From positions 4,411,001 through 4,475,000 of the forward strand of contig NZ_CP015199.1 of the NCBI RefSeq assembly GCF_001648155.1: 64,000 nt of DNA. The letters are read 5' to 3'. The notes beneath the pieces were generated by a model. It ran no database searches. It was not told the origin of the DNA and was given only the letters and a program-made list of their open reading frames with translations. The first letter of the stretch is position 1. Each line of letters opens with the position of its first letter. This stretch comes from Chryseobacterium glaciei (GTDB lineage: Bacteria > Bacteroidota > Bacteroidia > Flavobacteriales > Weeksellaceae). This document shows, one piece after another, positions 7,670-16,270 of this stretch. The position numbers were made by a program, and so were the translations under genes.

Positions 7670-8704
7670 TTAGACTTCAAATTTGGTGAGTTGTCCGTTT
7701 TTATAGCAATAAAATTCATATGCAGGTTCTTTTCTGAAAGTAAAGACTTTTTCAAGATGAATTTTGTCGTAGTGAGGTTTTAAATTCTCATATTTTTCTT
7801 TGAGATGTTGGGGAAGTTCATCCGCTTTTATGGGTCTTTCCACTTCAAAACCATCATCAAATGCGAATTCTACTATAAAATCGGTGCGTCTCCATGAAAT
7901 TACAGACTCGGTTTCATGGCTGTGATGAGTGGTAGAAAAGGAAATTTTATCCTGTTGAATAATTTTCTCTGAAGTTCCTACCATCAGCATAATTCCGGAA
8001 ATCACCATCGCCCCGTACCCAATTTTTTTGAATAAAAACTCACTCAAATAAGGAAGAATATATTTTACGGTGTAGGATGAGATGATGGTTGCCACCGCAA
8101 TCGTAAGCCCAAGCCATAAAGCGGTGTTGGAATACAATCCGAGCGAAATATAAATGATCAGTTTAATTAAATGTAAAAAAACTTCATTGGCAGCTCTTGT
8201 CGCTACAATTTCCTCTTTTTTTAATCCAAATCTTAGGTAAAAACGATTAAATAACAGTCCAATTGCTCCTGTAATTCCCGAAATAAATCCTGCGCAAAAT
8301 CCGATGATGATTAACATGAATTTTGGATACGCTTTTTCTGTTTTTACTTCTGATTTTTTTGATTTAAATAATTCAGGAAGATTAATGATCAGAAAAAAGG
8401 CAACAATTAATTGTAAATAATTGGGATTGATGTATTTAATAAGCCATGCTCCCAACAAAACAGCAGGAATAGAAAACGGAACAAACCAAAAAAAGATCTG
8501 CCAGTTGATATGTTTTTTAAACACGGCGATTCTTGAAACAGAACTCGTAAAAGTTCCGATAGTTAATGAAAAAGGAACCACTGAACTCGGCAATAATAAA
8601 TTCAGGATAGGAATAAGTATCAAACTCGCTCCGCCACCGCAGATTGCACTGATCCAAAAGGCTAAAATTGTTCCTAAAAATAACAGTATGATATTGATTG
8701 TCAT
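7670..8704 (-). CDS. TSUP (TauE/SafE) family membrane transporter with extra C-terminal domain
   Basis: Residues 1-250 form about eight hydrophobic helices with the TSUP signatures ISAICGGGASLILIPIL near the N-terminus and the second-half repeat GFCAGFISGITGAIG. TSUP proteins export or import sulfite, sulfoacetate or other small anions. Residues about 255-344 form a soluble extension not usual for the family (WRRTDFIVEFAFDDGFEVE to KEPAYEFYCYKNGQLTKFEV), possibly a PepSY-like fold. The gene follows the PAP2 gene by 10 nt and is probably the last gene of the run from the two-component system. The transported substrate is unknown. Confidence 0.82.
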   Translation of the reverse strand: MTINIILLFLGTILAFWISAICGGGASLILIPILNLLLPSSVVPFSLTIGTFTSSVSRIAVFKKHINWQIFFWFVPFSIPAVLLGAWLIKYINPNYLQLIVAFFLIINLPELFKSKKSEVKTEKAYPKFMLIIIGFCAGFISGITGAIGLLFNRFYLRFGLKKEEIVATRAANEVFLHLIKLIIYISLGLYSNTALWLGLTIAVATIISSYTVKYILPYLSEFLFKKIGYGAMVISGIMLMVGTSEKIIQQDKISFSTTHHSHETESVISWRRTDFIVEFAFDDGFEVERPIKADELPQHLKEKYENLKPHYDKIHLEKVFTFRKEPAYEFYCYKNGQLTKFEV

Positions 8705-8714
8705 TGTATTAATT

Positions 8715-9500
8715 TTAAAAGTTTTTTACTAAACCAATTCCCATATTTCCCTGTTGATAAAAAGGCATGATCATGGTTTGTGATCTTTCTTTTTTACCAC
8801 CTAAAAGCGTATTAATCTTAGGATATAACCAATAAGCAAGCTCTGTAGACAGGATTCCGAAACCTGCACCGCCAATGACATCGCCGAACCAATGTTTGTT
8901 GTTCAACATTCTGTAAACCCCTGTGAAAACAGCAAAAGAATATCCCGAAATTCCCAGCCAAAAGTTGGTGTCTCTGTATTCCCTGTACATGAATTGAGCA
9001 GACGCAAAAGCGATTGTAGTATGACCAGACGGAAAAGAAAGATTATTTGATAGATCCGGTCTTTCCTCTTTTACAATATGTTTTAAAGGAAGTGTAATTG
9101 CGGAAGTAATCAACATAGATGTTCCATAAATGATGCTTCTGTCCTTGAAATTATGTTTTCCCTGAACTCCGGCAGCATTGAGTCCGTACACCAAAACAGC
9201 GGGAGCAAACTGGGTGTAATTATCAAGTCTGATGTGATCCGGCTTATGTTCACTGATCTCGTATTGAGTAGAAAAATTAAGCTCTTTTAAACTTTTGATA
9301 CTCAAACTCGCAACTCCGTAAGAAATAAGCGCGGTCGGAATAATCAATTTTTTATAAGTAAAATCATGAGTCTTGTCCTCCAAATTGGGCTTTATAGCAA
9401 CAACACTGTCCTGAATTGTATGAACAGCTAAACTATCCTGCGCAGAGATATTTTGGAAGCTTATTGATAGTAAAACAAAGCTTGATATTAAACTATTCAT
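8715..9500 (-). CDS. PAP2 family phosphatase, exported
   Basis: The protein has a signal peptide (MNSLISSFVLLSISF, cleavage after NISAQ) when started at ATG 9500. A longer frame from 9551 would put the signal peptide 17 residues inside, so 9500 is preferred. The three PAP2 motifs are intact: KHIVKEERP, PSGHTT and YRMLNNKHWFGDV, giving the Arg-His-Asp set of the vanadium-haloperoxidase/PAP2 active site. Substrates in this family are lipid phosphates such as undecaprenyl pyrophosphate, phosphatidic acid or lipid A phosphates. It lies between a histidine kinase and a TSUP transporter on one strand, which suggests envelope-lipid function under two-component control. Confidence 0.85.
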   Translation of the reverse strand: MNSLISSFVLLSISFQNISAQDSLAVHTIQDSVVAIKPNLEDKTHDFTYKKLIIPTALISYGVASLSIKSLKELNFSTQYEISEHKPDHIRLDNYTQFAPAVLVYGLNAAGVQGKHNFKDRSIIYGTSMLITSAITLPLKHIVKEERPDLSNNLSFPSGHTTIAFASAQFMYREYRDTNFWLGISGYSFAVFTGVYRMLNNKHWFGDVIGGAGFGILSTELAYWLYPKINTLLGGKKERSQTMIMPFYQQGNMGIGLVKNF

Positions 9501-9607
9501 AAATGCTTTCGTGTCTTTAGGATTAATTAATGACACAAAAATGCGATCCAATTTAGAATAAATTTAGAAGAAAAGGTTTAAAAAAGCTTAAATCGGATTT
9601 ATTTGAT

Positions 9608-10894
9608 CTAAAAATTCACAGAAAAAAAATGGAAATTATTTTCAAATTTATATTCAATGTTCCAATGCTGAAAGTTGCAGATTTCTTTTATGATGGCTAA
9701 TCCTAATCCGCTTCCGTTGTTATCTTTTGAAGATTTTGAAAATCTTTTGAATAATAAATCTGTATTTAGTTTTTCTGTCCCGGAATTTGCTACTTCAAAA
9801 GATGAATTGGTTAATTTTATTGATATAGAACCGCCTTTTTGAGTGTGACGAATAGCATTTAATAACAAATTAGAGATTAAAATTTCAGTCAAACTGCTGT
9901 TTCCATTCACTTTTACTTCCGGTAAAATATAAGAGGTCACAGAAATATTTTTTTGCTGAAAATGTTCTTCTAAAACTTCAAAATTTTGTCTGAGAAGTAT
10001 ATCAAAATAGATCGTTTCCGAGTTGTCAAACTGACTGTTATCAATTTTCGCGAGTAATAAAAGATTTTTATTAATTCTGGAACTTCGGGTTAAAGCTTTA
10101 TTTATTTCTTCTGCGATCTGATATTGTTTTTCTGTAAGATTTTCGGTTTGTAATAAAATATCAAGTTTGTTTTTAATAATAGCCAAAGGAGTCTGTAACT
10201 CGTGAGAAGCGTTTTCTGTAAATTCTTTTTGAGTTTTATAGACAGAAACATTGTGCTCTATTAATTTGCTTAAAGATTGATTTAATTCTTCAAATTCTGT
10301 AGTATCTGTTTTATCGAATTCAATTTTGCTTTGATGATTAAGGTTGAAAGTTTTTAATTTCCCCAATGTATTTCTAAAAGGTTTCCAAATGGTGTTGGAT
10401 AATCTTCTGTTTAAAAATAAAAGCCCCAAAACGATCATAATAAAGAAAAAAATGGTTGTAATCGCAATAACAACAATCGTTTCCTGAGATTCTTCAATAT
10501 TGGTTTCTACCGTAAAAAGATAAGGCTGGTCATGAATATACACAACTTTTTTCAAGCATCTGTATCGTTCTGTTTCCGGTTCGGATAAATAGTTTTTTTG
10601 TCTTTCTACTGTGAAAATAAGATCTCTTTTTAAAGCATTGGTCTGGATTTTTTCAATATTAGTTCCTGGTTGTATTTTGTTCCAGAGTGTAATACTTTTG
10701 GTTAATTCTTCATCAGAAAGCTTCAAATGGTTGAATTCATAAGCCGTTTTTTCAGCGATGGTTATATTATGTTCATCTAATTCGCTTTTCCATATCGTAT
10801 CTACCGCCCAATAATAGACCGGTATGCTTATGATTAAAATAATAAGCACATAGATGAGAAACGGTTTTGTGGTTTTACTTAGTAGAGGCTTCAA
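9608..10894 (-). CDS. Sensor histidine kinase
   Basis: The protein has 428 residues. The first membrane helix is at about 12-32, a periplasmic sensor segment at about 33-135 and the second helix at about 136-162. A HisKA domain has the phosphoacceptor His in ENASHELQTPLAIIKNKL at about 230. The HATPase domain has an N-box (NLLLNAIRHT) and a G2 box (GSGLGLAIIKEIC). A classical HAMP is not clear. It is encoded 101 bp downstream of its response regulator on the same strand. The periplasmic loop resembles no sensor I can name, so the signal is unknown. Confidence 0.9.
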   Translation of the reverse strand: MKPLLSKTTKPFLIYVLIILIISIPVYYWAVDTIWKSELDEHNITIAEKTAYEFNHLKLSDEELTKSITLWNKIQPGTNIEKIQTNALKRDLIFTVERQKNYLSEPETERYRCLKKVVYIHDQPYLFTVETNIEESQETIVVIAITTIFFFIMIVLGLLFLNRRLSNTIWKPFRNTLGKLKTFNLNHQSKIEFDKTDTTEFEELNQSLSKLIEHNVSVYKTQKEFTENASHELQTPLAIIKNKLDILLQTENLTEKQYQIAEEINKALTRSSRINKNLLLLAKIDNSQFDNSETIYFDILLRQNFEVLEEHFQQKNISVTSYILPEVKVNGNSSLTEILISNLLLNAIRHTQKGGSISIKLTNSSFEVANSGTEKLNTDLLFKRFSKSSKDNNGSGLGLAIIKEICNFQHWNIEYKFENNFHFFSVNF

Positions 10895-10995
10895 TTGTAG
10901 TTATGAATTATAAATTATGAGTTATGAATTTTTTATGTTGGTTTTTGATGAAAATATCACTCATTACCAATTACTTATTATTTATTATTTATAGA

Positions 10996-11673
10996 TTACC
11001 TTCCTTCCCATTTGTAACCCGTACCATAAACTGTTTTTAAATAATGATCACAACCAGCATCGTAAAGTTTCTTTTTAAGATTTTTTACGTGAGCATATAC
11101 AAAATCATGATTATCCAGCATATCTGCAAAATCGCCTGAAAGATGTTCTGCTAAAGTACTTTTTGAAATTACCTTATTCTTATTTCCTATAAAATAAATC
11201 AGAAGATCAAATTCTTTTTTGGTAAGAGCAATTGTTTCATCATTAATGGAAACTGTTTTGGCTAGAAGATCAATCTGTAATTCATTTTGCGTTACAATAT
11301 TTGAATTATTAAATTGTTTCCGCCGAATAATAGAATAAATTCTTGCCATCAGCTCAGAAAGATGAAAAGGTTTCGTAAGGTAATCATCCGCGCCCATTTG
11401 TAATCCACTGATTTTATCATCTAAAGCATTTTTTGCTGATACAATAATAACTCCGTCCTGTTTATTCTGCTTTTTTAATTCCTCCAAAATTGTAAGACCG
11501 TTACCATCAGGAAGCATGATGTCTAAAAGGATACAATCGTATTGAAAGGTCTGTATCTTGTCCATCGCATCCTGAAATGTTGTCGCAAATTCACATAAAT
11601 AATTTTCTTCTGAAAGATATTCTGCAATACTTTTTGCCAGTTCTGTTTCGTCTTCTATGATCAGGATTTTCAT
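10996..11673 (-). CDS. OmpR-family response regulator
   Basis: This 225-residue protein has a receiver domain (1-115) with the acidic pocket IIEDE, phosphoacceptor Asp in YDCILLDIMLPDG and the conserved Lys in YLTKPFHLSELMARI. A C-terminal winged helix (about 130-225) has the OmpR/PhoB pattern ALTKKEFDLLIYFIGN and HVKNLKKKL, ending TVYGTGYKWEGR. It pairs with the histidine kinase encoded next. The order regulator-kinase-PAP2-TSUP suggests that it controls the PAP2 and TSUP genes. Confidence 0.92.
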   Translation of the reverse strand: MKILIIEDETELAKSIAEYLSEENYLCEFATTFQDAMDKIQTFQYDCILLDIMLPDGNGLTILEELKKQNKQDGVIIVSAKNALDDKISGLQMGADDYLTKPFHLSELMARIYSIIRRKQFNNSNIVTQNELQIDLLAKTVSINDETIALTKKEFDLLIYFIGNKNKVISKSTLAEHLSGDFADMLDNHDFVYAHVKNLKKKLYDAGCDHYLKTVYGTGYKWEGR

Positions 11674-11777
11674 CGATGTATTTTAAGGTCTTGTTTTATT
11701 CTGCTAATTTACCGTTTCAATTTTGTAGAAATTTCGAATTAAATCTTTTTAAATATACTTAAAATCTTCAAAAAAAT

Positions 11778-11803
11778 AAAACCATAAAATACATTATGGT
11801 TTT
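11778..11803 (-). terminator. Hairpin between CinA-like gene and response regulator
   Basis: Ten-base perfect arms AAAACCATAA (11778-11787) and TTATGGTTTT (11794-11803) with T-runs on the minus strand, about 60 bp after the stop of the CinA-like gene. Confidence 0.6.
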
Positions 11804-11863
11804 ATCATTAATTTAAATATAATAAGATAGTAAAGTGGTCAGATTATAGAATTTTATTAATCA

Positions 11864-12364
11864 TTATTTTAAAATTAATAATTGATTCATTTCGCTTTTA
11901 AAACATCCTAAAATAAACTCGGTATAATATAACTGAGCATTCAGAGCTTGTGTTTTAGGGTGTAATTCTAACTTTTTGGTAAGAATAATTTCACCTTTAT
12001 AAGAAAATGAAAAATAAGCGAAAATTTTATATAATGAATTACGTATTGGTGTGCAGTAGCCTGTTGTGGCGATAGACCAGTCGGATTCAAAAAGTTTTGC
12101 GACATTTAAAGCCATAGTTTCTGCTATGTTTTCTGAGACACAATCGCATTCTTCAGCTTCATCTGAATCAATGCTTAATAATCTTACTTTTTCCGGCAAA
12201 GTGTAGGCTGTCATTCCTCCTTTATAGAACAATGAAGCGTTGGGCATTTGTGAAAAAGCAAGTTGAAGGCAGCCGGAAGTTACGCTCTCGACAACTGAAA
12301 TAGATTCGTTAACGCTCAACAATGAGCGACTTATATATTCGAGTAAATTTTGTTGAAATTTCAT
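11864..12364 (-). CDS. CinA-like (CinA C-terminal domain) protein
   Basis: This 166-residue protein matches the stand-alone CinA C-terminal domain family. It begins with a helix and VVESVTSGCLQLAFSQMPNA (the family pattern AESCTGG-x-A), followed by FYKGGMTAYTLPEKVRLL and NIAETMALNVAKLFESDWSIATTGYCTP. Characterised relatives (PncC) deamidate nicotinamide mononucleotide. In this copy the ESVTSGC segment replaces the usual ES-C-TGG, so activity is uncertain. It is a single gene flanked by a terminator. A link to pncA further along is not supported by position. Confidence 0.75.
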   Translation of the reverse strand: MKFQQNLLEYISRSLLSVNESISVVESVTSGCLQLAFSQMPNASLFYKGGMTAYTLPEKVRLLSIDSDEAEECDCVSENIAETMALNVAKLFESDWSIATTGYCTPIRNSLYKIFAYFSFSYKGEIILTKKLELHPKTQALNAQLYYTEFILGCFKSEMNQLLILK

Positions 12365-12489
12365 AGTAATTAGGTTTAAGTGATGGTTTATATTGGTGTT
12401 TTAATTTAAAATTTTAATGAGAATCAACTCATTTTTGGGAACCTTTACTTTTAAATTTCTTTTTATATTTGGTGTTTTAGTATTTCTTT

Positions 12490-12807
12490 TTAGTCATGAA
12501 TTTCCATAAATTTTTCAAAATAATGCAGATCATTCTTTTTCCTGATAGAAAGATAAAACAGAATCTGTTCCGGCTCATGTTTTCCGATATTGCCAACATC
12601 ATCAAATTGTGCAATCAAAGCTCTGATGTCTTCTATTTTTCCTTTACTTTCTGAAACTACAAATAGTAGGAAAATGGTATTTTTTATTTCTTTCGCGTAT
12701 ATAATAGCATGATTTTCAAGCCAATTCCCGTTATTTGTAATTTTAATAAAATGACTTGCTTCCAGTGATTTTACTATTTTCTGATGATCCATTTTTTCAG
12801 TATTCAT
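12490..12807 (-). CDS. Hypothetical protein, 105 aa
   Basis: I do not recognise this gene. It encodes a small soluble protein with no signal peptide or membrane segment, beginning MNTEKMDHQKIVKSLEAS. It has an alternating helix-strand pattern (FIKITNNGNWLENHAIIYA, TIFLLFVVSESKGKIEDIRA, EQILFYLSIRKKND). It stands between a CinA-like gene and a Crp/Fnr gene, all on the minus strand but with gaps of 125 and 142 bp, so co-transcription is not evident. Confidence 0.6.
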   Translation of the reverse strand: MNTEKMDHQKIVKSLEASHFIKITNNGNWLENHAIIYAKEIKNTIFLLFVVSESKGKIEDIRALIAQFDDVGNIGKHEPEQILFYLSIRKKNDLHYFEKFMEIHD

Positions 12808-12949
12808 GGTTAAAACAAATCAGATAAATCTTTACATAATCATTATTTTAGAGCAATTTTGTCTCCATATTTTTAATCAAAACTATGATTAATTTCATAA
12901 TTCAATTTACACCAATATATTTCACTTTTTTATGATTTGGGTCATGTTC

Positions 12950-13564
12950 CTAATACAAGATCTTCCGGTTTACGATTTTAAGGAGACTCTCTTTTTCCAT
13001 CCTTTTCAGAACTCTAATAACCGTTTCTACACGCAGTCCGGTTAAATTGGCGATCTGCTGTCTTGTGAGTTCTATGTGAAAACAGTGCTGACAATCATCT
13101 TCGTAATAGCTTTTTAGATACTCCATTAATCCTTTTAATCTTAAGATTGGATTGGTAGAAGACATATTTTGTGTCATTAAAATTTTATAATAAAGTCTCT
13201 GCGAAAGACATGCATTCATTCCTAAACATATTTCGGGATGTATTCTTAATAATTCCAGGAAGTTGTGCTTAGGAACTCTTGTGATTTTTGAATTTTCCAG
13301 ACAGATGGCATTGATGGGATAAAACTTCTCCAGAAAAAGCATAGAATCTCCAAAACTCTGGTTTTTACCAAAAATATTCTGGATAAATTCTTTACCGTCA
13401 TCATTGTAATTATTGAGTTTTACTTTTCCTTCCTCAATCTGAAAATAATAAAGTGCATGGTCTCCTTCTCTGAAAATTATTTCTCCTTTTTTATACTCTT
13501 TAGTCTCTCCACTAAAGGTGCGAAGAAGCTCCATATCAATGTTCATACAGCTTACAGTTTTCAT
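12950..13564 (-). CDS. Crp/Fnr family transcriptional regulator
   Basis: This 204-residue protein has an N-terminal cNMP-binding-like domain (KKGEIIFREGDHALYYFQIEEG, GKEFIQNIFGKNQSFGDSML) and a complete C-terminal HTH_CRP domain with HIELTRQQIANLTGLRVETVIRVLKRMEKE. The recognition helix RVETVIRVLKRME is close to the classical Crp/Fnr pattern. A redox role is possible from its Fnr-like HTH, but the cysteines (C6, C87-type and CQHC) are not in a confident Fe-S arrangement. It has its own promoter region, about 135 bp after the hairpin that ends the DMT transporter gene. Confidence 0.85.
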   Translation of the reverse strand: MKTVSCMNIDMELLRTFSGETKEYKKGEIIFREGDHALYYFQIEEGKVKLNNYNDDGKEFIQNIFGKNQSFGDSMLFLEKFYPINAICLENSKITRVPKHNFLELLRIHPEICLGMNACLSQRLYYKILMTQNMSSTNPILRLKGLMEYLKSYYEDDCQHCFHIELTRQQIANLTGLRVETVIRVLKRMEKESLLKIVNRKILY

Positions 13565-13699
13565 ATGTACTAGTTTTAAGTCGCTTAGTTTCTATTGTAG
13601 AATTTACGTTATTTTTTTATCAATTAATGATTAATTTTTTGTCAAACAAATTTTAAACCATATTTGATATTTTATCTTAAAAAATTCACAAAATGATAC

Positions 13700-13735
13700 A
13701 ATTAACCCCGTTTAAATGCATAAACCGGGTTAATT
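13700..13735 (-). terminator. Terminator of DMT transporter gene
   Basis: Long inverted repeat with arms 13700-13714 and 13721-13735 (core TTAACCC / GGGTTAA, one mismatch), about 55 bp after the stop of the transporter gene. Confidence 0.65.
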
Positions 13736-13790
13736 TGTAGTTTAATTAAGCTTTTGGAAGCGTTATAATTAGTTATTTTAATGAAATATT

Positions 13791-14675
13791 TTATTTCGCA
13801 AACTTTTTTGTACCCGCCACACAGACGATAACTCCAATGGTAACACCTAGCATTCCCATGCTTACAGGTTCGTGAAGAAAATATGCGGCTAATGCCAATC
13901 CGAAAAACGGCTGTAATAATTGTAACTGGCCAACCGTTGTAATTCCACCCTGAGCCAAACCTTTGTACCAGAATATAAAGCCGATAAACATACTGAACAA
14001 AGCGATATAAGCTAAGCCAAGCCATCCTCCGGTGGTTACAGTCTCGATATTATTGGGAAAATAGATAAAAAATAAAGGAACCATTAAGGGTAAAGCTAAA
14101 ATCAAAGCCCATGAAATTACCTGCCATCCGCCCAAGGTTTTTGAAAGTTTAGCACCTTCAGCGTAACCTAATCCACATAAAACTACGGCCGCCAGCATCA
14201 AAATATCGCCGATCGGAGATGCTGAAATGCCTTGAGAAACGGCAAAACCAATTACTAGAAGACTTCCAATAATTGAGAAAAGCCAAAATACAGGATGTGG
14301 TCTTTCTCCTCCCCTAATAACTCCGAAAATTGCTGTCATCAAAGGTAACATTCCTAAAAAGACAATAGAATGAGCCGATGTCACATATTGTAAAGCCAAT
14401 GCCGAAAGCAAAGGAAAACCAATCACACAGCCTATCGATACTAATGCTAATGGAAATAACTGATTTTTAGTTGGTCGTTTTTCTTTGTAAATTAAAAGCA
14501 CAATTAAAGCAAGTAAACCTGCGATTGCAGCGCGGGCAATTGTCACAAAAATCGGACTCATATCATTCACTGCCAATTTGGTTGCAGGCATAGAACCGCT
14601 GAACAAAAGAACTCCTATGAAACCATTGATCCAGCCGTTAACTGTTTGGTCTTTTGATATTGTGTTTGTCATCAT
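13791..14675 (-). CDS. EamA/DMT family transporter
   Basis: This 294-residue protein has ten predicted helices in two EamA repeats (GFIGVLLFSGSMPATKLAV in the first, GWQVISWALILALPLM and FIFWYKGLAQGGITTVGQLQ in the second). DMT proteins export amino acids or other small metabolites. It is divergent from a MocR-type regulator (97 bp between starts), which suggests that the regulator controls it. A pair of MocR and EamA genes is a recurrent arrangement. The substrate is not known; a PLP-related amine or amino acid is plausible by analogy. Confidence 0.88.
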   Translation of the reverse strand: MMTNTISKDQTVNGWINGFIGVLLFSGSMPATKLAVNDMSPIFVTIARAAIAGLLALIVLLIYKEKRPTKNQLFPLALVSIGCVIGFPLLSALALQYVTSAHSIVFLGMLPLMTAIFGVIRGGERPHPVFWLFSIIGSLLVIGFAVSQGISASPIGDILMLAAVVLCGLGYAEGAKLSKTLGGWQVISWALILALPLMVPLFFIYFPNNIETVTTGGWLGLAYIALFSMFIGFIFWYKGLAQGGITTVGQLQLLQPFFGLALAAYFLHEPVSMGMLGVTIGVIVCVAGTKKFAK

Positions 14676-14726
14676 TTTATTTTTGGTTTTATTTAATGTG
14701 TCAAAATTATAGAAGTTAATTCAGTA

Positions 14727-14764
14727 AGCACAGTCTCAGTTTTGTATATTTGCATGAGCACAGT
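14727..14764 (+). promoter_or_regulatory. Direct-repeat operator around MocR promoter
   Basis: Two identical 8-bp direct repeats AGCACAGT (14727-14734 and 14757-14764) are spaced 30 bp start to start, with the -7 element TATATTTG (14745-14752) between them and ATG at 14773. MocR/GabR regulators are known to bind two direct repeats about three helical turns apart, so this is a likely autoregulatory site, shared with the divergent transporter gene. Confidence 0.55.
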
Positions 14765-14772
14765 TAGGAAAT

Positions 14773-16185
14773 ATGAATAAAGAATTTTTATATACAGAAA
14801 TCGCAAACGGTATCGCTTCTCAGATCAGAAACGGAGTTTTAAAAGCCGGAGATAAACTTCCGTCTGTAAGAATTTTATGCAAAGAACATCAGATCAGCAT
14901 GAATACGGCAAAACGTGTCTTTCTGGAATTGGAGTCGATGTCTTTAATAGAATCTAAGCCACAGTCGGGGTATTTTGTAAGTCAGTTACTTTCAATTAAA
15001 CTTCCACTTCCCGAAGTGAGCCGACCTTCCCTGATTGCCAATAATAATGAACCCGATGAATTAATAAGCAAGGTTTATGAAAATATGGGTAAAAATAATC
15101 TTACGCTTTTTTCTATTGCCATTCCGTCGGGAGATCTTTTACCTCAAGCTAAACTTAAAAAAGAAATCATCAATGCAACAAGAGAATTAAAATCCGGTGG
15201 CGCTGAATATGAAGAACTTCAGGGAAATTTAAAGCTAAGAAGAATGATCGCCCTAAGATCGCTGTCATGGGGAGGAAATTTTAATGAAAATGATGTTGTG
15301 ACCACAAACGGCGGGATGAATGCTTTATCTTTTTGTCTGATGGCTTTGGGAAAACCGGGAGATACGATTGCCATTGAAAGTCCGTGTTATCCGGGGATTT
15401 TACAGTTGGCTGCAGGTTTTGGATTGAAAGTTTTAGAATTGCCCACCCACCCTGCACACGGCATCGAAATTGAAGCTTTAAAAGAGGCAATTCCTAAAAT
15501 TGATATCTGCTTATTAATTCCCAATTTCAATACGCCATTGGGAAGCTGTATGTCTGATGAAAACAAAAAAGAAGTGGTAAAACTTCTCGCAGAAAATAAT
15601 ATTCCTTTGATTGAAGATGATGTTTACGGAGATCTTTATTTTGGACCAAGTCGTCCGAAATGCTGTAAATCCTTTGATAAGGGAGGAAATGTTTTGTATT
15701 GCAGCTCGATTTCAAAAACATTAGCGCCAGGTTACCGCGTTGGATGGATTGTTCCCGGAAAATATAAAGAGAAAATTTTAAAGTTAAAACTACTCCATTC
15801 CACATCATCAATATCGATTGTAAATGAGGCTGTTGCTAATTTTTTAAAGACCGGAAGATATGAAAAACATCTTCAACAGATGAGAAAAACACTGCAAAAT
15901 AATTATCAAAATTATGTTCAGACCATCGCAGAATCTTTTCCGGAAGGTACAAAAACGAGTAGACCACAAGGCGGACTTTCTCTTTGGTTAGAATTTGATA
16001 AAAAAATTAAAACAACAGAATTGTATGATCTTGCAATAAAGGAAAATATAAGTATTGCTCCCGGAAGAATGTTTACGCTACAGGATCAGTTTGAAAATTG
16101 TATGCGACTTTGTTTTGGTTTGCCTTGGTCGGAAGACATTCAATTAAAATTAAGACAAATTGGAAATTTGGCGAAGAGAATTTAA
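14773..16185 (+). CDS. MocR-type regulator (GntR HTH + aminotransferase class I fold)
   Basis: This 470-residue protein has a GntR winged HTH (about 1-75; GDKLPSVRILCKEHQISMNTA) followed by a type-I aminotransferase-like domain (about 100-470). In the latter, ITTNGGMNALSF-like, LIPNFNTPLGSCMS and SSISKTLAPGYRVGW occur; the PLP lysine is at about residue 315. MocR proteins use PLP or its external aldimine as a sensor for transcription. It is divergent from the EamA transporter gene. The full length and intact lysine suggest that it is functional. Confidence 0.92.
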   Translation: MNKEFLYTEIANGIASQIRNGVLKAGDKLPSVRILCKEHQISMNTAKRVFLELESMSLIESKPQSGYFVSQLLSIKLPLPEVSRPSLIANNNEPDELISKVYENMGKNNLTLFSIAIPSGDLLPQAKLKKEIINATRELKSGGAEYEELQGNLKLRRMIALRSLSWGGNFNENDVVTTNGGMNALSFCLMALGKPGDTIAIESPCYPGILQLAAGFGLKVLELPTHPAHGIEIEALKEAIPKIDICLLIPNFNTPLGSCMSDENKKEVVKLLAENNIPLIEDDVYGDLYFGPSRPKCCKSFDKGGNVLYCSSISKTLAPGYRVGWIVPGKYKEKILKLKLLHSTSSISIVNEAVANFLKTGRYEKHLQQMRKTLQNNYQNYVQTIAESFPEGTKTSRPQGGLSLWLEFDKKIKTTELYDLAIKENISIAPGRMFTLQDQFENCMRLCFGLPWSEDIQLKLRQIGNLAKRI

Positions 16186-16196
16186 TAGTTAGAAAG

Positions 16197-16262
16197 GAAA
16201 ATGGATGGAGAAAGTGGGAAGTTAAATACTCCAAAAACTTCCAGCTTATAGCTTCCCTCTCC
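16197..16262. repeat. Short imperfect palindromic intergenic repeat
   Basis: The segment between the MocR and Crp/Fnr stops has imperfect arms (GGGAAGTT at about 16216 with AACTTCC at about 16239, then AGCTTATAGCTTCCC). The motif AACTTCCAGC also occurs in the purC-purF intergenic repeat at 29004-29095, so both are probably members of one dispersed family. It could also act as a convergent terminator. Confidence 0.4.
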
Positions 16263-16270
16263 CAGATAAA

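Noticed and set aside
8421..8732. A 103-residue + strand frame
   Set aside because: It is antisense to the TSUP transporter gene, whose family motifs and membrane pattern are clear.
13702..14025. A 107-residue minus-strand frame
   Set aside because: It is a shifted frame within the DMT transporter gene and its terminator region.
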